From JAHITU01 sp043800905 (GTDB taxonomy: Bacteria > Patescibacteriota > Minisyncoccia > Phycocordibacterales > UBA12079), in assembly GCA_043800905.1 (NCBI GenBank), contig JAZDMO010000007.1:1-64000 (forward strand): a stretch of 64,000 bases of DNA. Reading direction: 5' to 3'. The notes beneath the pieces were generated by a model, which made no database searches, had not been told where the DNA came from, and was given only the letters and a program-made list of their open reading frames with translations. Shown one piece after another: positions 49,955 through 59,512 of the stretch (positions within the stretch are counted from its first letter, which is position 1; each line of letters begins with the position of its first letter). The position numbers were made by a program, and so were the translations under genes.

Positions 49955-50875
49955 ATGTCTTTAAATCCTAAAATTAGTGTTATTATTCCAACTCACAATA
50001 GACCTGAATTATTGGAAAGGGCTATTCAAAGTGTTTTATGTCAAACATTTCAAGACTTTGAAATTATTGTTATTGATGATGGTTTAGAGAAACGAGCGGA
50101 TAAAATTATTAGCCAAATTTCAGATGAAAGAATCCAATATATTCAGAATATTAAAAATTTAGGGGCTTCTGCTTCAAGAAATGTTGGTATTAACAAAGCG
50201 AAGGGTAAATACATTACTTTTTTAGATGATGATGACGAATTCTATCCAGAGAAAATAGAAAAACAGTATCAAATTATTGAAGCTAGTTTTGAAAAAATAG
50301 ATTTTGTGTATTGTATTGTTGATGTTTATTCTCAACAGAGTGGTGATTTTATTTACACACAAAAACATGATTTCAAAGAAGGTGTGCAATCTTTTTTTGA
50401 AGAAGCTCTTTCTTTGAAAATGGCAGTAGCTACCCCTTCAATTTTTTGTAAAAAGAAGAAGGTTTTGGAAATAGGGGGTTTTGATGAAAATTTTCCTAAT
50501 GCAGAAGATAAAGATTTTTTTATAAGATTGTCAAAAAATAGTCAGGGATTTTTTATAAATCAGTCTTTGGTCAAGGTTAATTTTTTTGATGAAAAAGAAA
50601 ATCGTTTAAGTGGAAATTTAAAATCTAGAATTATAGGTCGTGAAATGTTAATAAAAAAATATAATACTGATTTATTTAAAAGACCAAAGATTTTAGGTAA
50701 ACATCTTTTTCTATTAGCTTTTCTTTATCAAGAAGATGGTAATTTAAAGAAAACTCAGGAATTGTTTTTTCAGGCGTGGAAATTAGATAAAACAAACTTT
50801 ATTTTTTTGAAACAGATTTTAAAGAATTTATATCTAAGATTTTTTCAAAAGACATTTAATAAAAAATCTAGATAG
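49955..50875 (+). CDS. GT2-family glycosyltransferase
   Basis: A 306-residue GT-A enzyme: ISVIIPTHNRPELLERAIQS, FEIIVIDDG and the metal-binding acidic block KYITFLDDDDEFYPEKIE. The C-terminal half has FDENFPNAEDKDFFIRLSKN, the acceptor ED motif. Its last 42 bases overlap the convergent gene at 50834. Single-gene unit between minus-strand genes. Confidence 0.93.
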   Translation: MSLNPKISVIIPTHNRPELLERAIQSVLCQTFQDFEIIVIDDGLEKRADKIISQISDERIQYIQNIKNLGASASRNVGINKAKGKYITFLDDDDEFYPEKIEKQYQIIEASFEKIDFVYCIVDVYSQQSGDFIYTQKHDFKEGVQSFFEEALSLKMAVATPSIFCKKKKVLEIGGFDENFPNAEDKDFFIRLSKNSQGFFINQSLVKVNFFDEKENRLSGNLKSRIIGREMLIKKYNTDLFKRPKILGKHLFLLAFLYQEDGNLKKTQELFFQAWKLDKTNFIFLKQILKNLYLRFFQKTFNKKSR

Positions 50876-51880
50876 AGTTTTCCAGTTTCGCCATTCTTTT
50901 AAATCTAATTTTCTTCGTAAAGATGACTTCCAAAATTTTTTCCAAATTACCCAGTTTTGATTTGAATTTATACTGCATATTTGTAGCCAGCGTTGAGAAA
51001 TCATTTCTGAAAATATAGGTTCTTTATAAAAATTTGTTATTTTATTTTGAGCTATTAATTTAGATAACCAAAGTTCTTCTTTTTTGAGAAAATCATGGGT
51101 TTTATAATTTTCTGGCTTGTATACCTCTCCATGAATTAAGAGATTTTCTTCTGTTGGTGTAATGTCGAGATTATCTTTCAGTAGGGTGGTTCTTAATTGT
51201 GCAATTGCCATTTTTTGTTTTGCAGATTGAATTTTACCTGTGTTAGAATCATGAATTCTATATTGAATTAAAGCTTTTTTGATGTTTGTTATAGGAAAAT
51301 ATTTAACAGCATTGCTCCATAAACCATAATCTTCTGCATGTTCGTAATTAATGTTATATCTTAAATTATATTTTTCTAGAATATTTTTTCGGGTTATTAT
51401 TGATGGATGAATTATTATGCATCTAAATAACAGAGCAATTTTGATTTTTTCTGGATGAGAAATGGGTTTTGAATATTTATTTATTTTTTTATTTCCTATA
51501 ATTATTTTTGCCCAAGATCCAGCAATACCAATGTGTGGGTTTTTCTTCATGAATTTTATTTGAATTTCTAGTCTTTTAGGGAAACTAATATCATCTGCAT
51601 CCATTCTTGCGATGTATTCCCCCCTTGCTTGATCAAGTCCTTTGTTTAACGATTTAATGACCCCTAAATTAACCTCGTTACTGATGAGTTTAATTCTAGA
51701 GTCATTATAGGATTTGATTATTTTTTCGCTGTTATCGGTTGAGCCATCATTGATAATTAAAAATTCAAAATCAGTGAAGGTTTGGTTAAGAATACTTTCA
51801 ATTGATTTTTTTAGATATTTTTCACTATTATAAACAGGCATTAAGACTGTTATTTTGGGGTTTTTGATATTATTATCCAT
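50834..51880 (-). CDS. GT2-family glycosyltransferase
   Basis: A 348-residue GT-A enzyme: ITVLMPVYNSEKYLKKSIES, FEFLIINDGSTDNSEKII and GEYIARMDADDISFPKRLEI with the DxD in DADD. EHAEDYGLWSNAVKYF is the acceptor-site ED. The C-terminal ~100 residues are lysine-rich. Its 3' end overlaps the gene at 49955 tail-to-tail. Strong match to chain-building GT2 enzymes. Confidence 0.93.
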   Translation of the reverse strand: MDNNIKNPKITVLMPVYNSEKYLKKSIESILNQTFTDFEFLIINDGSTDNSEKIIKSYNDSRIKLISNEVNLGVIKSLNKGLDQARGEYIARMDADDISFPKRLEIQIKFMKKNPHIGIAGSWAKIIIGNKKINKYSKPISHPEKIKIALLFRCIIIHPSIITRKNILEKYNLRYNINYEHAEDYGLWSNAVKYFPITNIKKALIQYRIHDSNTGKIQSAKQKMAIAQLRTTLLKDNLDITPTEENLLIHGEVYKPENYKTHDFLKKEELWLSKLIAQNKITNFYKEPIFSEMISQRWLQICSINSNQNWVIWKKFWKSSLRRKLDLKEWRNWKTLSRFFIKCLLKKS

Positions 51881-52076
51881 GTTGTTTTAATTTATAGTAA
51901 TTATTAAAGCATTTTTTAACAATGACAGCAATTTTGTTTGAATTCAGGAATTAATTTGTGGGATGAGTCTTAATATTTTTGAGTAAAATATATTGCTATT
52001 TTGGGATAAAGGGTGTAGTTTGATAGGTAGACTGTTCTTTAATTTCAAAATAAAAAAACTAAAAGAGGAGGCAAAA

Positions 52077-53378
52077 ATGAGGAAAAGAATATTACTTATA
52101 GATCCGCCCTTTCAAAGATTTATGGGATTTTCCAAAACAGGAATTCCTCTCGGGCTGTTGTCTTTGGCAGGAGTTTTGAAAAAAAGAGGTCATTGGGTTG
52201 AAGTTCTGGATTCGGATTATAATCCAAATGGAACCCCTTACCCTTTTATGGATAAAATAGGCCACTATGATGAATACCTTGATAATTTAAATAATGGAAA
52301 CCATTTAATTTGGGAGGACATTTCTTCCCAGATTGAGAAATCAAAACCAGATGTGGTTGGTATTTCTTTTATTTCTACCAAATTAAGGAGCGGATTAAGG
52401 GTCGCGCAAATTGCAAAAAAGATGGGTGTAAAAAGAATTGTGGGAGGGGGTCCTCATGTAATAATTCGTCCAGATGATGTTGCTGGCAAAGGTAGTGCTG
52501 TTGATTATTTAATTATTGGAGAGGCTGAAGAACAATTGGATGTTTTTGAAGGAAGCCCTTCTAATAGCGTTATAAAAGCAAGCAGAATAAAAAATTTAGA
52601 TTCATTGCCTTGGATGGCCAGGGAAAGTCTTGTGGGGATTCACCATTATCGACCTTCTGATCTTGGTTTTATGATAACCTCAAGAGGGTGTTCTGGGTCT
52701 TGCAATTTTTGCTGTTCTGAGAAATTGTGGGGCAAAAAAGTCAGATTCAGGAGTATTCAAGATGTCATTGCAGAAATGGTTTATGTTAACAAAAAATATG
52801 GTACCAAAAAGTTTTATATGACAGATGATACTTTTACAATGAATAGAAAAAGAGTTTTTGAATTTACTGACGGGCTTCTTGGAAAAAAATATGAATGGGG
52901 TTGTTTGACTCGAGTAGATAGAATAAATAGTAAAATGCTTGAACAAATGGTTTTGTCTGGTTGTAATATGATTAAAGTCGGTGTTGAGAGTGGAAGTCAG
53001 AGGGTATTAAATTTAATGAACAAGGGAACAACCCTCAGTCAGGCAAGAGCTGTTGCAAAGTTGCTTAATGATTTTTCTGTAACTTGGCTAGCTTATATAA
53101 TGGTTGGAGTTCCTGGGGAAACCTCTGAAGATGTTGATGCCACTATGAAGTTTGTCGATGAAATCAAACCCACTTATGTTAGTGCTTCAATTTATACTCC
53201 GTATGTTGGAACTGGTTTTTACAAAAACGGTTACGACCATTTATTAAAAGGGAAAATTATGGGCGATTATGCTATCGAAGAAGCAAATCACCACAGTTTA
53301 AAAGTTATAGCGGGAGATGTTCCTCGTGAAAAGATTGTTGAATTCATGAGATTTGCGGATAGTTATAATTCACCCTAG
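52077..53378 (+). CDS. B12-binding radical SAM protein
   Basis: A 433-residue enzyme started at ATG 52077, which follows AGAGGAGG by 6 bases, the best ribosome binding site in the window; an upstream in-frame start at 51993 is disfavoured. The N-terminal domain is cobalamin-binding-like (LLIDPPFQRFMGFSKTGIPL, then KPDVVGISFISTK). The radical SAM cluster site is CSGSCNFC near residue 204, followed by FYMTDDTFTMNRKRVFEF and GVESGSQRVLNLMNKG. Relatives methylate or rearrange lipids, sugars and peptides. Its location suggests glycan or lipid modification. Confidence 0.92.
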   Translation: MRKRILLIDPPFQRFMGFSKTGIPLGLLSLAGVLKKRGHWVEVLDSDYNPNGTPYPFMDKIGHYDEYLDNLNNGNHLIWEDISSQIEKSKPDVVGISFISTKLRSGLRVAQIAKKMGVKRIVGGGPHVIIRPDDVAGKGSAVDYLIIGEAEEQLDVFEGSPSNSVIKASRIKNLDSLPWMARESLVGIHHYRPSDLGFMITSRGCSGSCNFCCSEKLWGKKVRFRSIQDVIAEMVYVNKKYGTKKFYMTDDTFTMNRKRVFEFTDGLLGKKYEWGCLTRVDRINSKMLEQMVLSGCNMIKVGVESGSQRVLNLMNKGTTLSQARAVAKLLNDFSVTWLAYIMVGVPGETSEDVDATMKFVDEIKPTYVSASIYTPYVGTGFYKNGYDHLLKGKIMGDYAIEEANHHSLKVIAGDVPREKIVEFMRFADSYNSP

Positions 53379-53450
53379 TGAGTATTTTTGAGAGGGGTCC
53401 TTTTATTTTTTTATTTCGAATTATTATTGTATTAATGAGTTTTTTGAGAC

Positions 53451-53490
53451 AAAGCGAGATTGGTTTATTCAATCTCGCTTTTCAATTTTC
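53451..53490 (+). terminator. Terminator of the radical SAM gene
   Basis: AAAGCGAGATTG pairs with CAATCTCGCTTT (53470-53481), then TCAATTTT. Confidence 0.8.
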
Positions 53491-53527
53491 GTAAAATTTT
53501 AACAAAAAACTGTTTTTAAAAAATAAC

Positions 53528-54433
53528 CTAGATTTTCATCCAAGTTAAGGGTATTGGATTATATTTATTTTTTTCTAAATCAGTAAACCACTTTTCAGGG
53601 GCTATTACTATTTTGTCAGGGTTTGGGTTTAACCAAGCTCCCCACCAACTAAAAGAACTGTTAGCAATAACATTGTGTTTACACAAGCTCATCAATATTA
53701 AATCTTCATAATTTTTGTTTTCTTCAACAAAGGTAATAGAGAATTCGGTTTTAAAATTTTCTTTTGCCCACCAGATATCATCAGAAAAAACAAAGATTTT
53801 TAGATCTTTGAATTTTTCTGAAATTTTTTGGATAGCGTTTTGATAATAATCTAAAGAACAGATTTCATAAATTTTGTTTGTTTTTTTATTATTGATATAA
53901 TCGCTTCTGCGAATATGGATAGAAATTGAATTTGTGTTTTCAATAATCCCTTTTAATTTTTGATTTTTAATTGAGAATTCATTTTTTAAAGTAAATTCTT
54001 CACGAATAATATTTTTAATATTTTTTCCGTTCGAGATAAATCCGTCTTGGGCGGAAAAATATTTTTCGTTTTGCCAATAACCATCTAGATAAATATCTTT
54101 GTTGGAATTTTCTAGTATTTTTTTATTAAAATTATTCGGCTTTTCAGTAATATAAATTGAATTATCTGAAAAAAATAAATTATAAAAAAGATATTTCCAA
54201 TTATTTATTTTTTTATATTTCTTTAACTTTTTTATTTCGTCATTGTTCGCTATCTTTTCAACTATATTAAAAATTCCTAATTCATATTTGCGAGGAGTCG
54301 TGTTTTTTTTAATGTGATTAAACCAAGAGATATCTAATTTTAATTCGGTTTTATTTTTTTCAGCCAAAGCACGTCCAATTGCATATTGGAACATTTGATT
54401 TCCTAAACCGCCTGTTAATTTAACAATAATCAT
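53528..54433 (-). CDS. GT11 (alpha-1,2-fucosyltransferase-like) glycosyltransferase
   Basis: A 301-residue GT11 enzyme: IIVKLTGGLGNQMFQYAIGR is the family start, SISIHIRRSDYINNKK is the donor-binding HxRRxDY motif, and NSSFSWWGAWLNPNPDKIVI follows near the C-terminus. GT11 enzymes transfer L-fucose. An in-frame SAQDG made from TCCGCCCAAGACGGA (about 54045-54059) resembles the palindrome in pilD. It is the last gene of the minus-strand exporter operon. Confidence 0.93.
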   Translation of the reverse strand: MIIVKLTGGLGNQMFQYAIGRALAEKNKTELKLDISWFNHIKKNTTPRKYELGIFNIVEKIANNDEIKKLKKYKKINNWKYLFYNLFFSDNSIYITEKPNNFNKKILENSNKDIYLDGYWQNEKYFSAQDGFISNGKNIKNIIREEFTLKNEFSIKNQKLKGIIENTNSISIHIRRSDYINNKKTNKIYEICSLDYYQNAIQKISEKFKDLKIFVFSDDIWWAKENFKTEFSITFVEENKNYEDLILMSLCKHNVIANSSFSWWGAWLNPNPDKIVIAPEKWFTDLEKNKYNPIPLTWMKI

Positions 54434-54434
54434 A

Positions 54435-55019
54435 TTATTTATTTTTCAAACCGAGAGTCTCTGCGGCTGTTGTTTTTTGCCTGAATCCTACCACTTTTGC
54501 TGGGGCCCCGACAGCAATAGCATATTCGGGAATATCTTTGGTTACAACACTGCCAGCTCCGATAACGGCGCCTTTTTCTATGGTGACACCGTCTAGTATA
54601 GATGAATTTCCTCCTATCCAGACTTCGTCTTTTATTATGGTTCCTTTCATTTCGTTTCCGCTTGTTTTTATTGACTCTGTTGTTTTTATGTTGTGGTTAG
54701 CCCCGGGGATATTTACATTTGGGCCTATTGAAACATTATTTCCTATCTTTACTTTTCCACAAATAAAGTTATTAACCCCTAAATCACAATTATCTCCAAC
54801 AGTTAATTCAATAGGTGATATGAAACAATTATGGTAAATCGTTATGTTTTTACCAAATTTAATTTTGTTTTTGTTCCTTATAAAAGTATTGTTGAAAAGC
54901 GTAATAGGGAGTTCTATTTTTTCAAATTTATTTTTGTTTAAAAAATAAAAAAATAAACCATAAAGTTTTTGTTTGTTCTTAGAATATTTATATAAATAAA
55001 ACAATCTTTTTCTTAACAT
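54435..55019 (-). CDS. Hexapeptide-repeat acyltransferase
   Basis: A 194-residue left-handed beta-helix protein with repeated hexapeptides (VGDNCDLGVNNFI, VSIGPNVNIPGANHNI, VWIGGNSSILDGVTIEKGAV, IGAGSVVTKDIPEYAIAVG). The pattern and the C-terminal AVGAPAKVVGFR are those of WcaF/maltose-acetyltransferase type O-acyltransferases. It probably adds acetyl groups to a sugar of the glycan. It overlaps the previous gene by 7 bases. Confidence 0.92.
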   Translation of the reverse strand: MLRKRLFYLYKYSKNKQKLYGLFFYFLNKNKFEKIELPITLFNNTFIRNKNKIKFGKNITIYHNCFISPIELTVGDNCDLGVNNFICGKVKIGNNVSIGPNVNIPGANHNIKTTESIKTSGNEMKGTIIKDEVWIGGNSSILDGVTIEKGAVIGAGSVVTKDIPEYAIAVGAPAKVVGFRQKTTAAETLGLKNK

Positions 55020-56632
55020 ATTGATATAATATCATTTTTAACCTTGAATTTTAAGTTTTTGTTTTTATTTTTAATAAATTCTTTTAGTTTGCTTATTGTT
55101 GGATAATCATTTTCCCCCACAAAACATCTTGCGTCATCAATGAGAATAACATGGTTTTTAATTGGATGATTAAAAATAGCAGTTAACTCTTTGAAGATTG
55201 GTGTGTTTAAATTACCTTTGGCGGTAATATCTCCAGAATAATGACCGTCAAGCCAAAAAAGGCAAGGTTCATTTATCTCTTTTAAAATACTAGGAAGTAT
55301 TTCTCCGCTATCCCCGTTTAAAATTAAAATATTGGTGTTTTGTTTAAACTTATCAACGGCTTTTCTATATAAAGAGATGTCTAATTCAATTGAATAAATC
55401 TTTTTAAACATTTTTTCCATTGCCTCCACCATTTTACCTTTATAGGTGCCCGTTTCTATGAAAGTTTTTATTCTATATTTTCTGGCATATTTTTTTATAT
55501 TTTTTTGTTTGATTACGTGGGGAGGGGGGGTTGGTTTGCCTCTAGTTAACCAAATTAAAATAATTAATTGATTTTTTAGATAATTAGCAAATTTATTAAA
55601 AAGTATTTTTTTTACAAAAAGTTTAGATATTAATTTTATTTTTAATAAAAATAGTTTTAGTTTTTTTAACATAATTTCTTTAATCGTGGGCGGATAGTTA
55701 TTTTCTGGATTAATTTCTAAAATCTCATACCGCAGAGGTTCACCACTCGATGTTTTTTTAATAATTTTTGTAATCATGGGAAAAAGATTATATTCGTCCA
55801 AAATCAATTCTTTCGATTGGATAATTTCTCCTTTCGATTTTTCATAAGTATTATTTTTTAGGGTGTCTTCAATAATTTTTATAGCTTCTCTTGGTTTTTT
55901 TATATCAATTACTGACAATGAATTTTTAGGAAAATATTCGTAAATATTTGAACACCCATAATAAAGTGGGTAACTTTCTCCTAAAAATGCATCAGAGAGT
56001 TTTTCTGACCAATAATCTCTATTAGAACTATTTTCTAGAACAATATGATATTTATATGGGGCAATAATATCCCATTTATCAGTGAAATCTTTTATATCTT
56101 TACCCAAAATATCTATTTTATTTCCAAAATGTTTTTTTAATTTATTTATGAATTTTAATCTTTGACGGTGTCCTTTTGTGGAGTTTTTATTTGATGAAAT
56201 TACTGAAATCAACCTACTTTTCTTTATTTCTTGGGAACTTTTTAAATTGTCGTAATTTTTAGAAAAGTTTCCCCATGTGTTTATTTCTTTATTATACTCA
56301 GCACCAATCATCCATGGCAATGACTCTTGTTTGTTTAGTATATTTGGATGTTTGATGTTTCTTTGTGACGTAATAATAGTTTCAAATTGTTTTAAAAAAT
56401 TAGAGTTATATTTTTTTATGTTTTTCGGTTCCGTTGTAATGAAAATTGTGTTTTTTTTAGGACAAATACAGCTCTCTTTTTGTACTAAACCGCCCAAAAT
56501 AATCCAGTAATCACATTTTTCAATGTTTTTGTTTATTGAAAAATGGTAATTCTCCCAGATCCCTTTCGAATTTGGTGTCTGTCTTTCTATAGGCCATTCT
56601 GGGGAAGCTGTTGTTAATTTAATTTTTTGCAT
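55013..56632 (-). CDS. GT10-like fucosyltransferase fused to a class I methyltransferase-like domain
   Basis: A 539-residue fusion. Residues ~1-300 fit GT10: WDIIAPYKYHIVLENSSNRD then YWSEKLSDAFLGESYPLYYG, the alpha-1,3-fucosyltransferase donor motif. A hydrophobic, basic linker (330-365) follows, then a methyltransferase-like domain: TFIETGTYKGKMVEAMEKMF, CLFWLDGHYSGDITAKGNLN and HVILIDDARCFVGENDYPTI. That C-terminal domain closely matches the separate gene just upstream (56619-57335). It would fucosylate and perhaps methylate the same glycan. It overlaps both neighbours. Confidence 0.83.
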   Translation of the reverse strand: MQKIKLTTASPEWPIERQTPNSKGIWENYHFSINKNIEKCDYWIILGGLVQKESCICPKKNTIFITTEPKNIKKYNSNFLKQFETIITSQRNIKHPNILNKQESLPWMIGAEYNKEINTWGNFSKNYDNLKSSQEIKKSRLISVISSNKNSTKGHRQRLKFINKLKKHFGNKIDILGKDIKDFTDKWDIIAPYKYHIVLENSSNRDYWSEKLSDAFLGESYPLYYGCSNIYEYFPKNSLSVIDIKKPREAIKIIEDTLKNNTYEKSKGEIIQSKELILDEYNLFPMITKIIKKTSSGEPLRYEILEINPENNYPPTIKEIMLKKLKLFLLKIKLISKLFVKKILFNKFANYLKNQLIILIWLTRGKPTPPPHVIKQKNIKKYARKYRIKTFIETGTYKGKMVEAMEKMFKKIYSIELDISLYRKAVDKFKQNTNILILNGDSGEILPSILKEINEPCLFWLDGHYSGDITAKGNLNTPIFKELTAIFNHPIKNHVILIDDARCFVGENDYPTISKLKEFIKNKNKNLKFKVKNDIISIC

Positions 56633-57335
56633 AAATGATTTTTCTCAGTATCTTTTTAATCTTGCGATAATTAAAGCTCGCTTTTTGTCTGAACGGCTCT
56701 TTGTATGATTTTGATTTGATATATTTTATATTATCACACGGGACTATCCTTATAATATCGTTAGAAACTTTAAAATTGATATTACTATTTATTTTTTTTA
56801 TAAAAGAGAATAGTTCTTTAACAGTTGGGTATTCATTTTCTCCCGTAAAACATCTTGCGTCATCGATAAGGATTATATGATTTTTAATACGATGATTTAA
56901 TATAATTTCTAGTTCTTTTAAAATCGGGGTATTAAGATTACCTCTTGCTGTTATTCCTCCAGAGTAGTGGCCATCTAGCCAAAAAAGTGTGGGTTGATAT
57001 AAAGTGGGAGTAACCACTTTTAAAATATCAGAACTATCTCCTTGAAGTATTGTTATATGGGTATTATAAATGAATTTTTCTTTTGATTTTTTATATAGAT
57101 CTTTGTCTAATTCGATTGATATTAATTTTTTGAATTTGTTTTTTAAAGCTTCCACTGTTTCTCCTAAGAAAGTACCGGTTTCAATAAAAATATCAATAGA
57201 AAATTCCTTAGCATAGTTTTCTATTGTTTGCCTTTTTATGGTATAGAGGGGAGGACTGATTGGCTTGCCAATAATAAATTTATATAGTTTATTATCAATA
57301 GTGTTTAATATCTTTTTAATTTGTTTTTTTACCAT
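56619..57335 (-). CDS. Class I methyltransferase-like protein, paralogue of the fused domain
   Basis: A 238-residue protein with IFIETGTFLGETVEALKNKF, LFWLDGHYSGGITARGNLNT and HIILIDDARCFTGENEYPTV, the same order as the C-terminus of the next gene. The TGTxxG loop is a motif I variant; the DGHYSG and DDAR residues are probably the active site. It starts immediately after wzt and overlaps the fusion gene by 14 bases. Tandem duplication followed by fusion explains the arrangement. Confidence 0.82.
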   Translation of the reverse strand: MVKKQIKKILNTIDNKLYKFIIGKPISPPLYTIKRQTIENYAKEFSIDIFIETGTFLGETVEALKNKFKKLISIELDKDLYKKSKEKFIYNTHITILQGDSSDILKVVTPTLYQPTLFWLDGHYSGGITARGNLNTPILKELEIILNHRIKNHIILIDDARCFTGENEYPTVKELFSFIKKINSNINFKVSNDIIRIVPCDNIKYIKSKSYKEPFRQKASFNYRKIKKILRKIIYAKN

Positions 57336-58601
57336 TTAGCTATATTTATCTGTTGAATAATCTAAAACCGTAGCAATTTGTCCTTCACTTGACCCTTTAA
57401 ATATTAGTGATTTTGGGTTGTTTACATCAGTTATTTCAAAATAAATATCTTTTTTATGATCAAAAGATTCTATGCAAGGTTCGTGGATAGCAGTAGTGAA
57501 ATTATAATTTCCTACATTAAACAAAAATGACGGGATCTCAACAACGGTTGCGTATTTTCCTGGAGAATAGGTTTTTAGTTTTTTTGTTTTGTCTGATTCA
57601 GAAGATTTTAATAGTAGTGTATTTGATGAGTAAAATAAGATAGAAAAAAGAGCATTCTCAACCTTTTTAAGAACTTTGTATTCTGTTTTAATAAAAAAGT
57701 TTTGGCTAATAGGTATATTGGTTGTTGGCTTTTTATTTTTATCTAGAATGGAAACTCTTGTGATTTGTGCTTTCTTTTTTTGATCAACTTCAAATTCAGT
57801 AACGGCTTTTTTTTCTTTTATCTTGTTTAAATAATGACTGATAACTTTTTTCGTTTCTCCGATCATTTTTATTTTTCCGTTTTCGATTAGAATACACCTT
57901 TTGCAAAGTTTTTTAACGGCTTCTAGGTTATGGCTTACGAATAGAATAGTTCTTCCTGCTTGGCTGGTGACCTCGTCCATTTTACCAAGGCATTTTTTTT
58001 GGAATTCTGCGTCGCCGACAGCAAGAACTTCATCTACCAAAAGAATATCAGGTTCCATATGAGCTGCCACAGAAAAACCAAGACGCACTAGCATTCCAGA
58101 AGAATATCTTTTTACGGGCGTATCAATAAATTTTCCTACTCCTGAAAATTCTACGATAGCATCAAATTTTTCAGCAATTTCTTTTTTAGTCATTCCTAAA
58201 ATAGCTCCATTAAGAAAAATATTTTCTCGTCCAGTTAATTCAGAATGAAAACCGGTCCCAACTTCTAGAAGAGAGGCCACTTTTCCGTGCATTCTGATTT
58301 CTCCTGTGGTTGGTGGTGTGATTCCTGTTAAAATTTTAAGTAAAGTAGACTTACCCGCTCCATTGGCTCCGATAATTCCAACAGCTTCTCCTGCTTGAAT
58401 TTCAAAATCAATGTCTTTTAATGCCCAAAATTCTTCATTAGTATTTCTCCCTGTAATTTGTTCAGCTTTCTTTTTTAGAAAAGAAAAAGGTTTTTTAGCT
58501 ATATTGGTTAAAACATCGCGCATTGCAACATAACTACCTCGTTCATGAGTGATATTGTATTTTTTTGAAATGTTTTTAACAATTATTATTGGTTTATTCA
58601 T
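57336..58601 (-). CDS. wzt: Polysaccharide ABC exporter ATPase (Wzt-like) with C-terminal sugar-binding domain
   Basis: A 421-residue ATPase: Walker A GIIGANGAGKSTLLKILTGI, signature RYSSGMLVRLGFSVAAHMEP and Walker B DILLVDEVLAVGDAEFQKKC. The last ~150 residues (from about ITRVSILDKNKKPTTNIPIS) form the Wzt-type beta domain that recognises the finished glycan end. It powers export of the polymer through Wzm. It sits 12 bases after wzm, as in O-antigen and teichoic-acid exporters. Confidence 0.94.
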   Translation of the reverse strand: MNKPIIIVKNISKKYNITHERGSYVAMRDVLTNIAKKPFSFLKKKAEQITGRNTNEEFWALKDIDFEIQAGEAVGIIGANGAGKSTLLKILTGITPPTTGEIRMHGKVASLLEVGTGFHSELTGRENIFLNGAILGMTKKEIAEKFDAIVEFSGVGKFIDTPVKRYSSGMLVRLGFSVAAHMEPDILLVDEVLAVGDAEFQKKCLGKMDEVTSQAGRTILFVSHNLEAVKKLCKRCILIENGKIKMIGETKKVISHYLNKIKEKKAVTEFEVDQKKKAQITRVSILDKNKKPTTNIPISQNFFIKTEYKVLKKVENALFSILFYSSNTLLLKSSESDKTKKLKTYSPGKYATVVEIPSFLFNVGNYNFTTAIHEPCIESFDHKKDIYFEITDVNNPKSLIFKGSSEGQIATVLDYSTDKYS

Positions 58602-58613
58602 AATATTTTATAT

Positions 58614-59441
58614 TCATACAACGTCTGCAAAATATCTTTCGGTTTTTTTGAAAAAATAAAATCCTATTAATAAGACTATTAGACAAACAGTTCCTGAAAT
58701 TGTTAAAAGTGTCCAATTTATTGGGGCATTTCCTAATAGAGCTGCACGAGAGGCTTTAATTACTCCAGTCATAGGATTTAAGGCCAAAAGCCATGAATAT
58801 TTTCCTACAATACTAGCTGGATAAATTACTGGGGTGACAAACATCATTATGGAAATGAAAAAAGGTAAAGCATAACGAACATCGCGATATTTAACATTTA
58901 TAGAAGCAAGAAATAGACCACCTCCTACTGAAGCCATAAAAGTAATAAATAGAAGTAGGGGAATAATTAAAAGCCCAATTAAATTTGGTGTGTATTGATA
59001 ATAAATCATCATTCCAACTAAAATAGTGGAGGCTATGAAAAAATCAACAAATTTTGTGATTGTAGATGAAATAGGTAAAATTATTCTTGGAAAGTAAACC
59101 TTAGTGATAATTCCTTGATTAGAAATTAAACAATTACTTACATCTGATAAAGAAGCAGAAAAAAATTGCCAAAATAAAAGTCCAGAGTAAACAAAGATTG
59201 GGTAAGGAATTCCGTCTGAAGGCATTTTAGCAAAGTTTCCGAAAAATATGGTGAAAACAACCATCGTCATGAAAGGTTGAAAAAGAGCCCATAAAATTCC
59301 TATGGCTGTTTGTTTGTAGCGAACTTTAATATCTCTCCAAGTTAGGAAATACAATAATTCTTTGTATTGCCAGATTTCTTTTAAATCGTTAAAACTAAAA
59401 GTTTTTTTCGGTTTAATTATGGTTGTCTTTGAGTTATACAT
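58614..59441 (-). CDS. wzm: Polysaccharide ABC exporter permease (Wzm-like)
   Basis: A 275-residue ABC-2 permease with six membrane segments. The N-terminal amphipathic region LWQYKELLYFLTWRDIKVRY leads into KQTAIGILWALFQPFMTMVV, typical of Wzm/TagG. VKYRDVRYALPFFISIMMFV and the C-terminal TERYFADVV are conserved family blocks. It heads the minus-strand operon and faces the gene at 59528 divergently across 86 bases. Confidence 0.94.
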   Translation of the reverse strand: MYNSKTTIIKPKKTFSFNDLKEIWQYKELLYFLTWRDIKVRYKQTAIGILWALFQPFMTMVVFTIFFGNFAKMPSDGIPYPIFVYSGLLFWQFFSASLSDVSNCLISNQGIITKVYFPRIILPISSTITKFVDFFIASTILVGMMIYYQYTPNLIGLLIIPLLLFITFMASVGGGLFLASINVKYRDVRYALPFFISIMMFVTPVIYPASIVGKYSWLLALNPMTGVIKASRAALLGNAPINWTLLTISGTVCLIVLLIGFYFFKKTERYFADVV

Positions 59442-59512
59442 AAATTGTTTGTTTATGAAATAATAACAATTTATTCATTTTTTTTCCACTGTTTGTCTGA
59501 AAATGGCTGTGA

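Noticed and set aside
51993..52076. Upstream start for the radical SAM protein
   Set aside because: The ATG at 52077 follows a strong AGGAGG at ideal distance and begins the conserved domain.
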